Assembly (NCBI RefSeq): GCF_003443895.1
Contig: NZ_QQOA01000044.1
Location: forward strand, 1-62,014
Direction of reading: 5' to 3'
Length of the DNA: 62,014 bases
DNA from: Paraburkholderia phosphatilytica
GTDB taxonomy: Bacteria > Pseudomonadota > Gammaproteobacteria > Burkholderiales > Burkholderiaceae
The translations under genes and the position numbers were made by a program. The stretch's first letter is position 1. Each line of letters starts with the position of its first letter. Under the pieces are notes generated by a model, which worked only from the letters and a program-made list of their open reading frames with translations, did no database searches and was not told where the DNA came from. This document shows positions 36,402-46,093 of the stretch, one piece after another.

Positions 36402-37646
36402 ATGAACGCAAACGCGCCGGCCGCCGCCGGTCTGAACGAGATCATCCAGCACGTGTTCGTGCTGATGCTGGAAAACCGGTCCTTCGACCATCTGTTCGCG
36501 CTGTCGGGCATACCCGGCATCACCGCCGCCACGGCCGCGAACACGAACACCTACGCAGGCACGAGCTACCAGTTCGGCGACGGCGCGCCGGGCCAGATGC
36601 CAACCGACCCCGGCCATGAATTCGCCGACGTGGTCGAGCAGCTATGCGGCACGGGCGTGCAGTTCCAGAAAGGGCAGGCCTATCCGCCGGTCGACAACTC
36701 CGGCTTCGTGTCGAACTACGCCACTACGCGTACCGAAGGCACACCGCCGCAAGGCGGCGACGTGAACGACATCATGCGCGGTGTCGACGCCCGCACGCAG
36801 TCCCCCGCGATGTATCAGCTCGCGACGCAGTTCGTGCTGTGCGACGCGTGGCATGCGTCGCTGCCCGGGCCGACGTGGCCGAACCGTTACTTCCTGCACG
36901 GCGCGTCGTCGGCTGGACTCGATCATTCGCCGACTTCGGCTGAGATGTGCGGTTGGGAAGGACTGGACGGCTTCGTCTATCCGAAGGGATCGATTTTCGA
37001 TCTGCTCGGCAAGGACAACTACCGCCTGTATCAGGACCACCTCGGCGATCCGCTCGGCCGCATCCCGCAGGTTTCGTCGATCAAGGGCATCAGCTTCTGC
37101 GACGTCGACGACCTCGCGCACTTCGAAGCGGACCTCGCGGCGAACTACACGCCGCGCTACACGTTCATCGAGCCGAGCTACGGCGATGTCGTGAACGGCA
37201 CCTACGAGAACGGCAGTTCGCAGCATCCGATGGACGGTCTCACCGCCGGCGACCAGCTCGCCGCACGCGTGTACAACGCGATCCGCAACTCGCCGGTGTG
37301 GGACAAGAGCCTCCTGGTGATTCTTTACGACGAGCACGGCGGCTTCTACGACTCGGTGCAGCCTGGCGCCGCCACGCCGCCGAACGACGGCGCGTCTGGC
37401 ACGCTGAACACGAGCGGATTCCAGTTCGACGTGTACGGCGTGCGCGTTCCCGCGATCGTCGTGTCGCCGTGGGTCGAACAGGGGAAGGTGGATAGCACGA
37501 CGTACGATCACAGCTCGGTGCTCGCGACGCTCGAGCGTCTGTTCGGTCTGCCGTCGCTCACGGATCGCGACAAAAACGCCAACCATCTGCTGTCGTTGAT
37601 CACCCAGGAATGCCGCAACGACTGCCCGACGAGGATAGGCACATGA
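36402..37646 (+). CDS. Phosphoesterase of the phospholipase C/acid phosphatase AcpA superfamily
   Basis: 414 residues. Signature VFVLMLENRSFDHLF near the N-terminus (nucleophile region), WPNRYFLHGA, and metal-site YDEHGGFYD near the C-terminus. Hydrolyses phospholipids or phosphomonoesters. Neither a Sec nor a Tat signal is visible, so it may stay cytoplasmic or leave by another route. First gene of a compact operon; its stop overlaps the next ATG. Confidence 0.88.
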   Translation: MNANAPAAAGLNEIIQHVFVLMLENRSFDHLFALSGIPGITAATAANTNTYAGTSYQFGDGAPGQMPTDPGHEFADVVEQLCGTGVQFQKGQAYPPVDNSGFVSNYATTRTEGTPPQGGDVNDIMRGVDARTQSPAMYQLATQFVLCDAWHASLPGPTWPNRYFLHGASSAGLDHSPTSAEMCGWEGLDGFVYPKGSIFDLLGKDNYRLYQDHLGDPLGRIPQVSSIKGISFCDVDDLAHFEADLAANYTPRYTFIEPSYGDVVNGTYENGSSQHPMDGLTAGDQLAARVYNAIRNSPVWDKSLLVILYDEHGGFYDSVQPGAATPPNDGASGTLNTSGFQFDVYGVRVPAIVVSPWVEQGKVDSTTYDHSSVLATLERLFGLPSLTDRDKNANHLLSLITQECRNDCPTRIGT

Positions 37647-37888
37647 CCACGACCACCACCGCGCACGCGCGCGACCACGAACCCGTGCCCGACCCCAGCA
37701 CGCTGATGGGTCTGCTGCACGTGCTGCGCAAGGCCCATATGGAACTGGTCGGCAAGGACGTTGCGCATCAACGTTTCAGCCGGGTGTCCACGCGCGGCGA
37801 TGCGCGGGAGTACATCGGCGAAGTGACGCAGCACCTCGTGAAGGAGCGCGAGAAGCGCATGCTGCACCGGCGCAAGAGCGGCAGGTAG
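37643..37888 (+). CDS. Small protein of unknown function coupled to the phosphoesterase
   Basis: 81 residues starting at an ATGA overlap with the phosphoesterase stop. Acidic/Thr-rich start, an amphipathic middle (LMGLLHVLRKAHMELVGKDV) and a very basic end (KEREKRMLHRRKSGR). No signal peptide, cysteine or known motif. Function not recognised; the coupling suggests a partner or chaperone of the enzyme. Confidence 0.7.
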   Translation: MTTTTTAHARDHEPVPDPSTLMGLLHVLRKAHMELVGKDVAHQRFSRVSTRGDAREYIGEVTQHLVKEREKRMLHRRKSGR

Positions 37889-37942
37889 ACACGCCAGACG
37901 CCCGACGTGGGCGAGCCAGCGACTTCCAGGAGGCATCATCCC

Positions 37943-38362
37943 ATGCAGCCGATCGGCGATGTGGTTCGCGAGTTTATCGAAGAGGTGCTGAATCAGGGGC
38001 GGGTCGAGTCCACCGACCGGTTCTTCTGGGACGACATGGTCGAGCAGGTCCCGTTTCCCGGGCAAGGTCCCGGCGTGGAGGGGCTCAAGGACGTGGTGCG
38101 CACAATGCGCGCCGCGTTCCCGGACATGCACTGGCGGATCGACGAACAGCTCACCGAAGGCGACCGCGTGCTGACCCGCTTCGAATGGACCGGCACGCAT
38201 CGGGACACGTTCCTCGGCGTGCCCGCCACCGGGCGAACGGTGAGCGTGTGGGGCATGGTGATCGACCGCTTTCAGGAAGGCCGGATCAAGGAGACCCGCA
38301 TCATCATGGACATGCTCGGCATGCTGATTCAGCTCGGCATGGTGCCGCCTCCGGGGTCATGA
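37943..38362 (+). CDS. SnoaL-like polyketide-cyclase family protein
   Basis: 139 residues of the NTF2-like fold (VVREFIEEVLNQGR, GPGVEGLKDVVRTMRAAFPDMHW, RFEWTGTHRDTFLGVPATGRTV). Members isomerise or cyclise small molecules; the substrate is unknown. AGGAGG precedes ATG 37943. Third gene of the phosphoesterase group. Confidence 0.85.
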   Translation: MQPIGDVVREFIEEVLNQGRVESTDRFFWDDMVEQVPFPGQGPGVEGLKDVVRTMRAAFPDMHWRIDEQLTEGDRVLTRFEWTGTHRDTFLGVPATGRTVSVWGMVIDRFQEGRIKETRIIMDMLGMLIQLGMVPPPGS

Positions 38363-38374
38363 TCGAGCGGCTAC

Positions 38375-39661
38375 TCATGTGGTCACTCGTGTGGTCACAA
38401 CTCGAAGTCGCACCGCGATAGCAATCGCGACGAGCAGCAACACGCCGGTCATCGACGTCACGCCGGACCATCTGCCGACGCTCCAGAACACGCCGCCCAG
38501 CGAGCCGACCACGCTGGAGCCGACGTAGTACGCGAACAGATACATCGCCGACGCCTGCGCTTTGCCTGTTTGCGCGCGCGCTCCGACCCACGCGCTCACA
38601 ACCGAATGCGAGCCGAAGAAGCCGACGGTCAACACGGTGATGCCGCCGATGACGACGGGCAGCGAACTCGCTCGCGTGAGCACGGTGCCGAGCAGCATCA
38701 AGCCCAATGTGAACGGCAGCAACGTTTGCCGCCCGAGCCATCCGGACAGGCTGCCGATCCACGCCGAACTGACGATCCCGCACAGATAGACCACGAAAAT
38801 CAGGCCGATTTCGGTCTGGCTCAGCGAGAACGGCGGCGCGACGAGCCGGTAGCCGACATAGTTGTAGACGGTCACGAACGCGCCCATTACGAGGAAGCCT
38901 TCCGCGAACAGCCACGGCAGCGCACGGTCGCGCAACTGGACCGCGTACATGTTCACGAGCGGCCCCACGTGCATCGGCCGCCGCACGAAATGCCGCGACG
39001 CGGGCAGGCAGCGCTGCAGGATCGCCGCGCATAGCACCGCCAGCACCGCCATTGTCATCACGGCCGCGCGCCAGCCCGACAGGTCCGTCACGACGCCCGT
39101 CAACAGACGCCCGGCCATGCCGCCCAGACCGGTGCCGCCCACGTAGAGTCCCATCGCGACACCGAGCGAACGCGGATGCATCTCTTCGCCGACGTACGCC
39201 ATCGCCACGGCCGGCAAGCCGCTCAGCGCGACGCCCATCAACGCGCGCGTGACGAGAAACGCGTGCCAGTGCGGCAGCACCGCGCTCAGCGCCGCGAGCA
39301 CCGCGGAGCAGAACAGCGAGCCGACCATCATCGGCTTGCGGCCCCACGTTTCGGACAGCACGCCCGCGACCAGCATCGAGACGGCCAGCAGGCCGGTGGT
39401 GAGCGACAGCGCGAGACTCGCACCCGCCGCGCTCACGTGAAAGCTCTGCGAGAAGAGCGGCATCAACGGTTGCACGCAGTAGAGCAGCGCGAAAGTCGCG
39501 AAGCCGGCGGCAAACAGCGCGCAGTTCGTGCGGATGAACGCGGACGTGCCGAATTCGATTTTCCCGTTCGCCGCGGCGGGAGCGGGCGCACCAGTTCCCG
39601 CTTCCGTTCCTTTCGCGACGGGTCTTTGAAGCTCCAGCGTGTCCACCGATGGTCCAGCCAT
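38375..39661 (-). CDS. MFS transporter (YnfM-like)
   Basis: 428 residues with about 12 membrane segments (for example FATFALLYCVQPLMPLFSQSF and SETWGRKPMM). ATG 39661 gives a plausible cytoplasmic N-terminus. Divergent from a LysR gene across a perfect 18-bp palindrome, so expression is probably LysR-controlled export of a small compound. Confidence 0.88.
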   Translation of the reverse strand: MAGPSVDTLELQRPVAKGTEAGTGAPAPAAANGKIEFGTSAFIRTNCALFAAGFATFALLYCVQPLMPLFSQSFHVSAAGASLALSLTTGLLAVSMLVAGVLSETWGRKPMMVGSLFCSAVLAALSAVLPHWHAFLVTRALMGVALSGLPAVAMAYVGEEMHPRSLGVAMGLYVGGTGLGGMAGRLLTGVVTDLSGWRAAVMTMAVLAVLCAAILQRCLPASRHFVRRPMHVGPLVNMYAVQLRDRALPWLFAEGFLVMGAFVTVYNYVGYRLVAPPFSLSQTEIGLIFVVYLCGIVSSAWIGSLSGWLGRQTLLPFTLGLMLLGTVLTRASSLPVVIGGITVLTVGFFGSHSVVSAWVGARAQTGKAQASAMYLFAYYVGSSVVGSLGGVFWSVGRWSGVTSMTGVLLLVAIAIAVRLRVVTTRVTT

Positions 39662-39711
39662 GATCCACTCTCCGCCCAAAGCGTGTTCCGACAATATGGA
39701 ATAATCGGCGC

Positions 39712-39729
39712 TGGACGGATATCCGTCCA
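39712..39729. promoter_or_regulatory. 18-bp perfect operator palindrome
   Basis: TGGACGGATATCCGTCCA, no spacer, midway between the divergent MFS and LysR genes. Very likely the LysR regulator's site. Confidence 0.8.
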
Positions 39730-39766
39730 ATATCGATTTTCGCGTTATTGATACACGGTGGATATC

Positions 39767-40705
39767 ATGGATTTACGCCGCATCCGCTATTTCGTCGTGC
39801 TGGCCGACACGCTGCATTTCGGCCGCGCGGCGCTGCGCCTGAATATGGCGCAGCCGCCGCTCAGCCAGCAGATTCGCGTGCTCGAAGACGAGCTGGGCGC
39901 GCAGCTCTTCGAGCGCGGCAACCGTCGGGTGGATCTGACGCCGGCCGGCAAGGCGCTGCTGCCCGAAGCGCGCGCGTTGCTCGCGCAGGCCGAGCGCGTG
40001 GCGACGGTGGCGGCGCGCGCGCAGCGCGGCGAACTCGGCGAGCTGCGTGTCGGGCTGACCGGGTCGGCCGCGTTTACCGCGCTGATTCCGCGGCTGATCC
40101 TGAAGTATCGGGAGCGTTTTCCCGGCGTGCATCTGCGCATCGAGGAACTGACCACGCAGGAGCAGCTGACGGCGCTGCTCGAACAGCGCCTCGACGTGGC
40201 GATCGTGCGCAGCGCGTCCGCGCTCGATCTGCCGCCCACGTTGCGCGCGATGCGCCTGTTCGAAGATTCGCTGGTGGTTGCGTTGCCGCCTCAGCACCGG
40301 CTGTCGGATGCCGCGAAGCCGCTCGCGATCGGCACGCTGGCTGACGAAGCGTTCGTCATGTATCCGCGCGAAAGCGGTACCGGCGTCTACGACCAGATCG
40401 TCGCGCTATGCAGGCAGGCGGGTTTCGCGCCGCGTATCGGGCAGGAGGCGCGGGTGGCGGCGACGATCGTCGGGCTCGTCGCGGCGGGGCTCGGCGTGGC
40501 GCTGGTGCCAGAGTCGATGCGCGCCGTCAACGCGAATGGCGTGGTGTACCGGCCGTTGAAGGACAAGGGCGCGCGTTCCGCGATGTGGCTGGTCTTGCGG
40601 ACCCATCAGCCATCGCCGCAGGAATCCGCGTTCGCGGCGATGGCGAAGACGGAAGCCGCACAGGCACGCGAACACGCCGCTTCGGATATTCGTCAGGAAC
40701 CCTGA
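39767..40705 (+). CDS. LysR-family regulator
   Basis: 312 residues. HTH in LHFGRAALRLNMAQPPLSQQIRVLE, sequence close to the CatR/CbnR-like group. Effector domain LRVGLTGSAAFTALIPRLIL and onward. ATG 39767 is preferred to GTG 39758. The last 13 bp overlap the 3' end of the convergent LysR gene. Confidence 0.92.
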   Translation: MDLRRIRYFVVLADTLHFGRAALRLNMAQPPLSQQIRVLEDELGAQLFERGNRRVDLTPAGKALLPEARALLAQAERVATVAARAQRGELGELRVGLTGSAAFTALIPRLILKYRERFPGVHLRIEELTTQEQLTALLEQRLDVAIVRSASALDLPPTLRAMRLFEDSLVVALPPQHRLSDAAKPLAIGTLADEAFVMYPRESGTGVYDQIVALCRQAGFAPRIGQEARVAATIVGLVAAGLGVALVPESMRAVNANGVVYRPLKDKGARSAMWLVLRTHQPSPQESAFAAMAKTEAAQAREHAASDIRQEP

Positions 40706-41604
40706 GTGTCGGATGCGGCGGCGTGTTCTGCCAGCCGTGCGCGCAGCAGATCGATCAACACCTGCTGCGCATGCGAGCCCGCGCCGCTCGCTGGCAGCAG
40801 CGAAAACACGCCGATCGACACTGCCGGCTCGATACAGGTGAGCGGCGCGTTCCTGCGGCCCGCCGTCGCGGTGAACTCGTCGACGATCGCATAGCCCGCG
40901 CCGCAATCCACCAGCGCGCGGGCGAGGTAGTAGGTGCGCACCTCGATCGCGGGCGCGCGCGCCTCGAGGCCCAGTTCGCGCAGCTTGCGGTCGATCAGCG
41001 AGCCGAGCGGGTCGGCGGGATCGAGCCCGATCCAGCGGTCGGACTGCATGTCGGCCAGCCTGAACGGCGCGCCGTTCGCGGGTGTCTCGTCGGGCGGCCC
41101 GAGCCACGCGAGTCTCGCACGCCCCAGTTCGGTGGCCTCGATGCCGGCGCGTACCGGCGGATCGAACGCGATGCCGATGTCGAGTTCGCGCGCGAGCAGC
41201 GACGAGCACAGCTCGTCCGTGTGGTCGGTCTGGATGCTGAGCGACACTTCCGGATACTGCTTCGCGAACTGCGCGACCGCTTCCGGCAGCAGGCTGAGAC
41301 CGATGCTCGGCACGCAGCCCACACGCAGATGGCCGCCCGGCCGCGCGTTCAGATTGCGCGCGAGACGACGGACGCTTTCGAGCCGTTCGTGCAGCCCCTT
41401 GGTTTCCGCGAACAGCAGCTCGGCTTCGCGCGTGGGCCGCAACTGGCCGTGCGCCCGCGTGAACAGCGCCACGCCGACGCTGCGCTCGGCGCTTGCCAGC
41501 ATCTTGCTCGCGGCGGGCTGCGAGATGCACAGCAGGTCGGCGGCTTTCGACAACGAACCTGCCTGCATCACCGCGTGAAAGACTTCGATGTGGCGTAGAC
41601 GCAT
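40693..41604 (-). CDS. LysR-family regulator of the M81/D-amino-acid dehydrogenase group
   Basis: 303 residues (MRLRHIEVFHAVMQAGSLSKAADLL, HTH to ASKMLASAE), similar to regulators of amino-acid catabolism. Its gene follows the dehydrogenase and peptidase genes in the same direction; candidate operators lie in front of the dehydrogenase. Confidence 0.9.
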   Translation of the reverse strand: MRLRHIEVFHAVMQAGSLSKAADLLCISQPAASKMLASAERSVGVALFTRAHGQLRPTREAELLFAETKGLHERLESVRRLARNLNARPGGHLRVGCVPSIGLSLLPEAVAQFAKQYPEVSLSIQTDHTDELCSSLLARELDIGIAFDPPVRAGIEATELGRARLAWLGPPDETPANGAPFRLADMQSDRWIGLDPADPLGSLIDRKLRELGLEARAPAIEVRTYYLARALVDCGAGYAIVDEFTATAGRRNAPLTCIEPAVSIGVFSLLPASGAGSHAQQVLIDLLRARLAEHAAASDTQGS

Positions 41605-41664
41605 GATGTGCGAACCTGGACTACGGAAGGGAACGCGCCGTGCCGGTCACGCGCGGCGGATCGT

Positions 41665-43107
41665 TCAGCCGATCGGCCATTTCGGCAGCGACACCTTGCG
41701 GTACGGCAACTCGTGCCAGCGTGGCGTCGCGGAGCCTGGCGCGCCGACGTACAGCACGCGTTTCGATACCTGCGAGAACGACGCGTAGAAATGCTGCGCC
41801 GACTTCACGACGATGATGCGCCGGCTCGCGAGATCGCAGCCGAGGCCGGCGAACAGGTCGACGTTCAGCGCCTGCGCCCGCCATGATATCAACACGCATT
41901 CCACCCCGCCGACGTCGACGAGCGCGCTGTCGCCGACCGAGGTCGGATTGCCGGCGAGGCCCGTCATCGTATGGCCGCGGACCAGCGCCTTCACGTGGCA
42001 ATCGGCATCCACGGGGTCGCCGGACATCGGGCTGATCTTGCCGCCGATGCGCATCTTCAGACGCGCGCCGACGCCCGCCGTGAACGCGATCTGCACGGCG
42101 ACCGGGTCCCACAGCGGGCCGAGCGTCGCGTCTTCGATGCCGCGTTCGATCAGCCGGCGCAGCAGGAAGGTCGAGTCGCCCGCGGCGCCGCTGCCGGGAT
42201 TGTCGGAGCGGTCGGCGAGGATCACCGGGTGTTCGCTCGATGCGAGCGCTTCGTCGAGCGCGGCGTCGACATCCAGGTAATGGACCCTCAGCGCGTCGCG
42301 CATCGCCACGAGTTCATCGGCGAGTTCGCGCGCGAGCCGCGCGGCGCCGGCCGCATCCGCGTCCTTGTAGACGAGCATCTTGCAGCCCATGTCCGGCACG
42401 TCGCCGGTTGCGAAACCCTGGATCGCCGAGATGGACAGCACGCCGTCGTGCCCTTCCATCGCCATCAGCCGGTCGACGAAGCCGCGCGCCGGCTCGCGCG
42501 TGGTGTGCATCGGCACGACCATGCCGGTATCGGCGATTGCCGCGACCGGATGGATCGCGCCGGCAGCGGTGCGCGCGCACAGATCGACCAGCTCCTTCGC
42601 GCGCGGGTAGATGTCGGTGTGCGGATACTCCTTGTAGGCGACGAGCACGTTCGCCTGGTCGACCATCGTCTGGCTCAGGTGCGCATGCGGATCGAGCTCG
42701 GCGCCGATCACCACGCGCGGGCCGACGACCTCGCGCACGCAGCGCAGCAGCTCGCCTTCGCAGTCGTCGACGCCGTCGGCCACCATCGCGCCGTGCAGGC
42801 CAAGCAGCACCATGTCCACCGGCATCGCGTTGCGCAGGTCGGTCAGCAGTTCGTCGCGCAACTGCTCCCACGTTTCGCGCGTGGTCGTGCCGCCGGGCTG
42901 CGCGCCCGTCACCATGCCTTCGATCAGCGTCCAGCCCGCGTCGCGCGCGTGCTCGCGCGCCGCGAACATCGGCCCCGCGTAGTTCGATATCTCGGGCGGA
43001 TGCTGGCCCGCGTGGTAATGACCGTGGGCGCGAAAGTCCTCGATGCCGGTCGGCATCGGCGAGAACGTATTGGTTTCGGTTCCGAGTCCTGCAGTGAACA
43101 CACGCAT
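41665..43107 (-). CDS. M81-family metallopeptidase (MlrC-like)
   Basis: 480 residues. N-terminal part with TETNTFSP and the zinc-site GLHGAMVADGVDDCEGE; later GAELDPHAHLS and TADxG-like IADTGMVVPMH; C-terminal DRSDNPGSGAAGDSTFLL. MlrC cuts linearised microcystin fragments; many relatives act on unknown small amide substrates. GGAGAC precedes the ATG. 37 bp after the dehydrogenase. Confidence 0.88.
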   Translation of the reverse strand: MRVFTAGLGTETNTFSPMPTGIEDFRAHGHYHAGQHPPEISNYAGPMFAAREHARDAGWTLIEGMVTGAQPGGTTTRETWEQLRDELLTDLRNAMPVDMVLLGLHGAMVADGVDDCEGELLRCVREVVGPRVVIGAELDPHAHLSQTMVDQANVLVAYKEYPHTDIYPRAKELVDLCARTAAGAIHPVAAIADTGMVVPMHTTREPARGFVDRLMAMEGHDGVLSISAIQGFATGDVPDMGCKMLVYKDADAAGAARLARELADELVAMRDALRVHYLDVDAALDEALASSEHPVILADRSDNPGSGAAGDSTFLLRRLIERGIEDATLGPLWDPVAVQIAFTAGVGARLKMRIGGKISPMSGDPVDADCHVKALVRGHTMTGLAGNPTSVGDSALVDVGGVECVLISWRAQALNVDLFAGLGCDLASRRIIVVKSAQHFYASFSQVSKRVLYVGAPGSATPRWHELPYRKVSLPKWPIG

Positions 43108-43144
43108 GCTGTCTCCTGTGGTCCGATCGATTGAGTCTTGTCCT

Positions 43145-44476
43145 TCATGTCGTTCGGCGTGCCGCGTCGTCGTGCAGCACTGGCGATGCGCTGCGTGACG
43201 CGCCGCGTAATGCTCCGTACGCCCAGCTGAACGGGTCGAGTGCCAGCGCAGGTGTGCGGCCGCAGACGAGGTCCGTCACGAGTCGCGCGCTCGCGCAGGC
43301 GAGCGTGAAGCCGAGTGCGCCGTGGCCGACATTCAGCCACAGATTCGGCAACGGTGTCGCGCCGAGTATCGGTTTGCCGCTCGGCGTAGCGGGCCGCGCG
43401 CCGCTCCAGCCGCGTGCCGCTGCGTAGTCGCCGGCGTGCGGAAAGGTCTCGCGAGCCTGGCGCGCGAGCAGCGCAAGACGATCCGCGTTGCCATGCGCGG
43501 TGTGCTCGATACGTGTGCCCGCGACGTCGACCATGCCCGCGATGCGCAGGCTGTCGCCGAGCCGCGCGTAGACGATCTTGTGATGCGCATCCGTCACGCT
43601 GACTGAAGGCGCGAGATCCGTGCCGCGAATCGGCAGCGTGAGGCTGTAGCCGGTGAGCGGGTAGAGCGGCACGTCGAGGCCGAGCGGTTTCAGCAGCGCG
43701 CGCGTGCCGTTGCCGAGCGCCACCACGACGTGATCCGCTTCCAGCTCGCCGCGGCTTGTCCGTACCGCGCGCACGCGTCCCTGCGCGACGTCCAGCGCGT
43801 CGATGCGCGTGCCGGGCATGAGCCGTGCTCCGTAGCGTTCGGTTGCCGCGCGCGCGACGCCGCGCGTGAAGCCGAGGCAGTCGCCGGTTTCTTCTGAGCG
43901 GGTGTAGATGCCGCCGGCGAGCTGGCTCGCGAGTGCGCCGAGCGCCGGTTCCCGTTCGACACATGCGTGCGCGTTCAACGCCTGCTGCTCGCAGCCCAGC
44001 GCTGCCTGATAGCGCATCAGACGTTCTGCCGCGGCGAACGCAGCCGGGTCTCGATACACGACGAGCTTGCCGCTTTCCCGGTGCGCAAACGGGATCGCTT
44101 CGTCGTCGAGCAGTTCGCGCAGCATCGCCTGGCTGTAGAAGCCGAGCGCGAGCAGTTCGCGCGTGGTGGCGCGGCTGCATGCTGCGGTGCATTCGCGCAG
44201 GAACGCGATGCACCAGCGCCACTGGTCGACGCTGAACGAAGGGGTGAAGCGCAGCGGTGCCGTGCGCGACAGCAGCCAGTGCGGCAGCTTGCCGAACACC
44301 GATGGGTCGGCGAGCGGCGCGACGTAGCTGTAGCTCAGCTGTCCGCCATTCGCGAAGCTCGTGCCGTGGCCCACCTCGTCGTGCTGCTCGATGACGGTGA
44401 CTTCATGGCCTTCGCGGGCCAGCCAGTACGCGGTCGTGATGCCGATCACGCCGCCGCCGAGCACGCAGATTCGCAT
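43145..44476 (-). CDS. FAD-dependent D-amino-acid dehydrogenase (DadA-like)
   Basis: 443 residues. Rossmann FAD motif VLGGGVIGITTAYWLAREG at the N-terminus, FANGGQLSYSYVAPLADP typical of DadA, and the closing GHGALGFTLACASARLV. Deaminates D-amino acids at the inner membrane, passing electrons to quinone. ATG 44476 begins the Rossmann strand. First gene of the dehydrogenase-M81-LysR operon. Confidence 0.9.
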   Translation of the reverse strand: MRICVLGGGVIGITTAYWLAREGHEVTVIEQHDEVGHGTSFANGGQLSYSYVAPLADPSVFGKLPHWLLSRTAPLRFTPSFSVDQWRWCIAFLRECTAACSRATTRELLALGFYSQAMLRELLDDEAIPFAHRESGKLVVYRDPAAFAAAERLMRYQAALGCEQQALNAHACVEREPALGALASQLAGGIYTRSEETGDCLGFTRGVARAATERYGARLMPGTRIDALDVAQGRVRAVRTSRGELEADHVVVALGNGTRALLKPLGLDVPLYPLTGYSLTLPIRGTDLAPSVSVTDAHHKIVYARLGDSLRIAGMVDVAGTRIEHTAHGNADRLALLARQARETFPHAGDYAAARGWSGARPATPSGKPILGATPLPNLWLNVGHGALGFTLACASARLVTDLVCGRTPALALDPFSWAYGALRGASRSASPVLHDDAARRTT

Positions 44477-44566
44477 AGCCTGTGGCTCCGTATTTGCCGT
44501 TGCGGGCAGGAAAACCGCAGTATGGAAGCCCCTTGACGGCGAAACAAATGAAAAGGCGTGGGTGCC

Positions 44567-44631
44567 CATAACCGCAGGCTATGTCTTGTTGCGGCAGCAA
44601 GCGCGTAACCCGCTCATAACCCGCGGTTATG
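44567..44631. promoter_or_regulatory. Two copies of a CATAACC dyad between dehydrogenase and MFS genes
   Basis: CATAACCCGCGGTTATG (44615-44631) is a perfect dyad; CATAACCGCAGGCTATG (44567-44583) matches it with one arm mismatch. They are 48 bp apart, and a third partial GTAACCCGC lies between. Likely binding sites for the LysR regulator at 40693 that control both directions. Confidence 0.72.
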
Positions 44632-44754
44632 GCCTCCGCTTATTTTTCATTGGACAGCGGGCGGCCGCGCACGCACAGTCGGCGGTCAGCAAGGGCGGCC
44701 CTCGCTGTGCGTGCGGGGCTGCCAGACAACCAGTCCGCAAACGGAGAAGAGGGG

Positions 44755-46029
44755 ATGACAGCGACATTCAGCAGGTTCCAGAAGACGTCGTGCCTCGTGG
44801 GGCTGTTCCTGGCGTGGGCGGTCGGGTATGCCGACCGTGTGCTGATGAGCACCGCGCTCGTGCCGATCTCGCACGAGTTCGCGTTGAACGCGCGCGAGGC
44901 CGGCATGCTGCTGAGCGCGTTCTACATCAGCTACGCGCTGATGCAGCTGGTGGGCGGCTGGCTGTCCGACCGCTTCGGCTCGCGCATCGTGGTGGTAATG
45001 TGCATCGTGGTCTGGTCGGTGTTCACCGGCGCGACGAGCCTCGCGTGGTCGTTCGTGTCGCTGCTGGCGATCCGCTTTCTGTTCGGCGTGGGCGAGGGCA
45101 GTTTTTCGCCGGCGAGCTCGGTGACCGTCGCCGAGGTGTTTCCGAAACCCGAACGCGCGCGCGCCAAGTCCTTCCTGATTTCCACCGTGTATCTGGGCAA
45201 CGCGGCCGGCTCCGGCATGATCGCGCTCACGGTGGCGAAGCTCGGCTGGCGGGGCTCGTTCGAGATCCTGTCGATGACGGGCGTCGTGGTCGCGGCCATT
45301 CTATGGATGTCGCTCAAGGGCGGCATGGCGCAGCAGCGGCAACGCAAGGCCGAACGTCCGCGCATGGTGTGGCGGCCGGTGCTGCGCATGCCGATGGCGT
45401 GGCGGCTGTGCGCGATCTGGTTCTTCACGAGCATGCTGTACGTGGGCGTGCAGTCGTGGATGCCGAGCTACCTGCTGAAGACCTATCGCATCGACCTGAT
45501 GCATGTCGGCCTCGCGGTGACGGTGCCGAACCTGATCGCGTTCTGCGGCGGCTACGGTGTGGGTGCGCTGCTCGACCGCTTCGGCGCGCGCTACGAACGC
45601 CTGTTTCTCGTGATGGGCGCGCTCTGCGCCACGGTGTTCTTCTCGCTGATGATCACGACGACCACGATTGCGCTGCTGCTCGCGTACTGGACGCTCTTCC
45701 TGCTGTCGTTCAATTTCGTCTACGCGACCGTGTTCGCGGCGCCGCTGCGGCACGTGCCCGAGCACCTGATCGGCAGTACGTCGGGGCTGATGAATTTCGG
45801 CGGCCAGCTAGGCAACACCATCACGCCGGTCGCGACGGGCGCGCTGATTGCCGCGTCGGGCGGCGCGTTCTTCTCCGCATTCTGGCTGATGATCGGCGCG
45901 GGCGTGCTGGCGACGATCGCGGCGGCCACATGGAAGGTGACGGCCCCGCCGTCACAGCTGAATGCCGCGGCCGCGCCGGGCAGCCCGAACCGCGAAGCGA
46001 TGGACGAGGGCCTGAACGCACAGCGCTGA
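44755..46029 (+). CDS. MFS transporter (ACS/phthalate-permease-like)
   Basis: 424 residues, 12 segments. GYADRVLMSTALVPISHEF in segment 1, GGWLSDRFGSR between 2 and 3, RFLFGVGEGSFSPASSVTVAE in 4-5: anion:cation symporter family, often taking up organic acids or small peptides. GGAGAAGAGGGG precedes the ATG. Divergent from the D-amino-acid dehydrogenase, so it probably brings in the substrate. Confidence 0.9.
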   Translation: MTATFSRFQKTSCLVGLFLAWAVGYADRVLMSTALVPISHEFALNAREAGMLLSAFYISYALMQLVGGWLSDRFGSRIVVVMCIVVWSVFTGATSLAWSFVSLLAIRFLFGVGEGSFSPASSVTVAEVFPKPERARAKSFLISTVYLGNAAGSGMIALTVAKLGWRGSFEILSMTGVVVAAILWMSLKGGMAQQRQRKAERPRMVWRPVLRMPMAWRLCAIWFFTSMLYVGVQSWMPSYLLKTYRIDLMHVGLAVTVPNLIAFCGGYGVGALLDRFGARYERLFLVMGALCATVFFSLMITTTTIALLLAYWTLFLLSFNFVYATVFAAPLRHVPEHLIGSTSGLMNFGGQLGNTITPVATGALIAASGGAFFSAFWLMIGAGVLATIAAATWKVTAPPSQLNAAAAPGSPNREAMDEGLNAQR

Positions 46030-46093
46030 TGCGGCGCTGTGCGCAAACCGTGGCGGGCCCGCCGGGCCTGTCCGGATACATTGGAATACAAAA

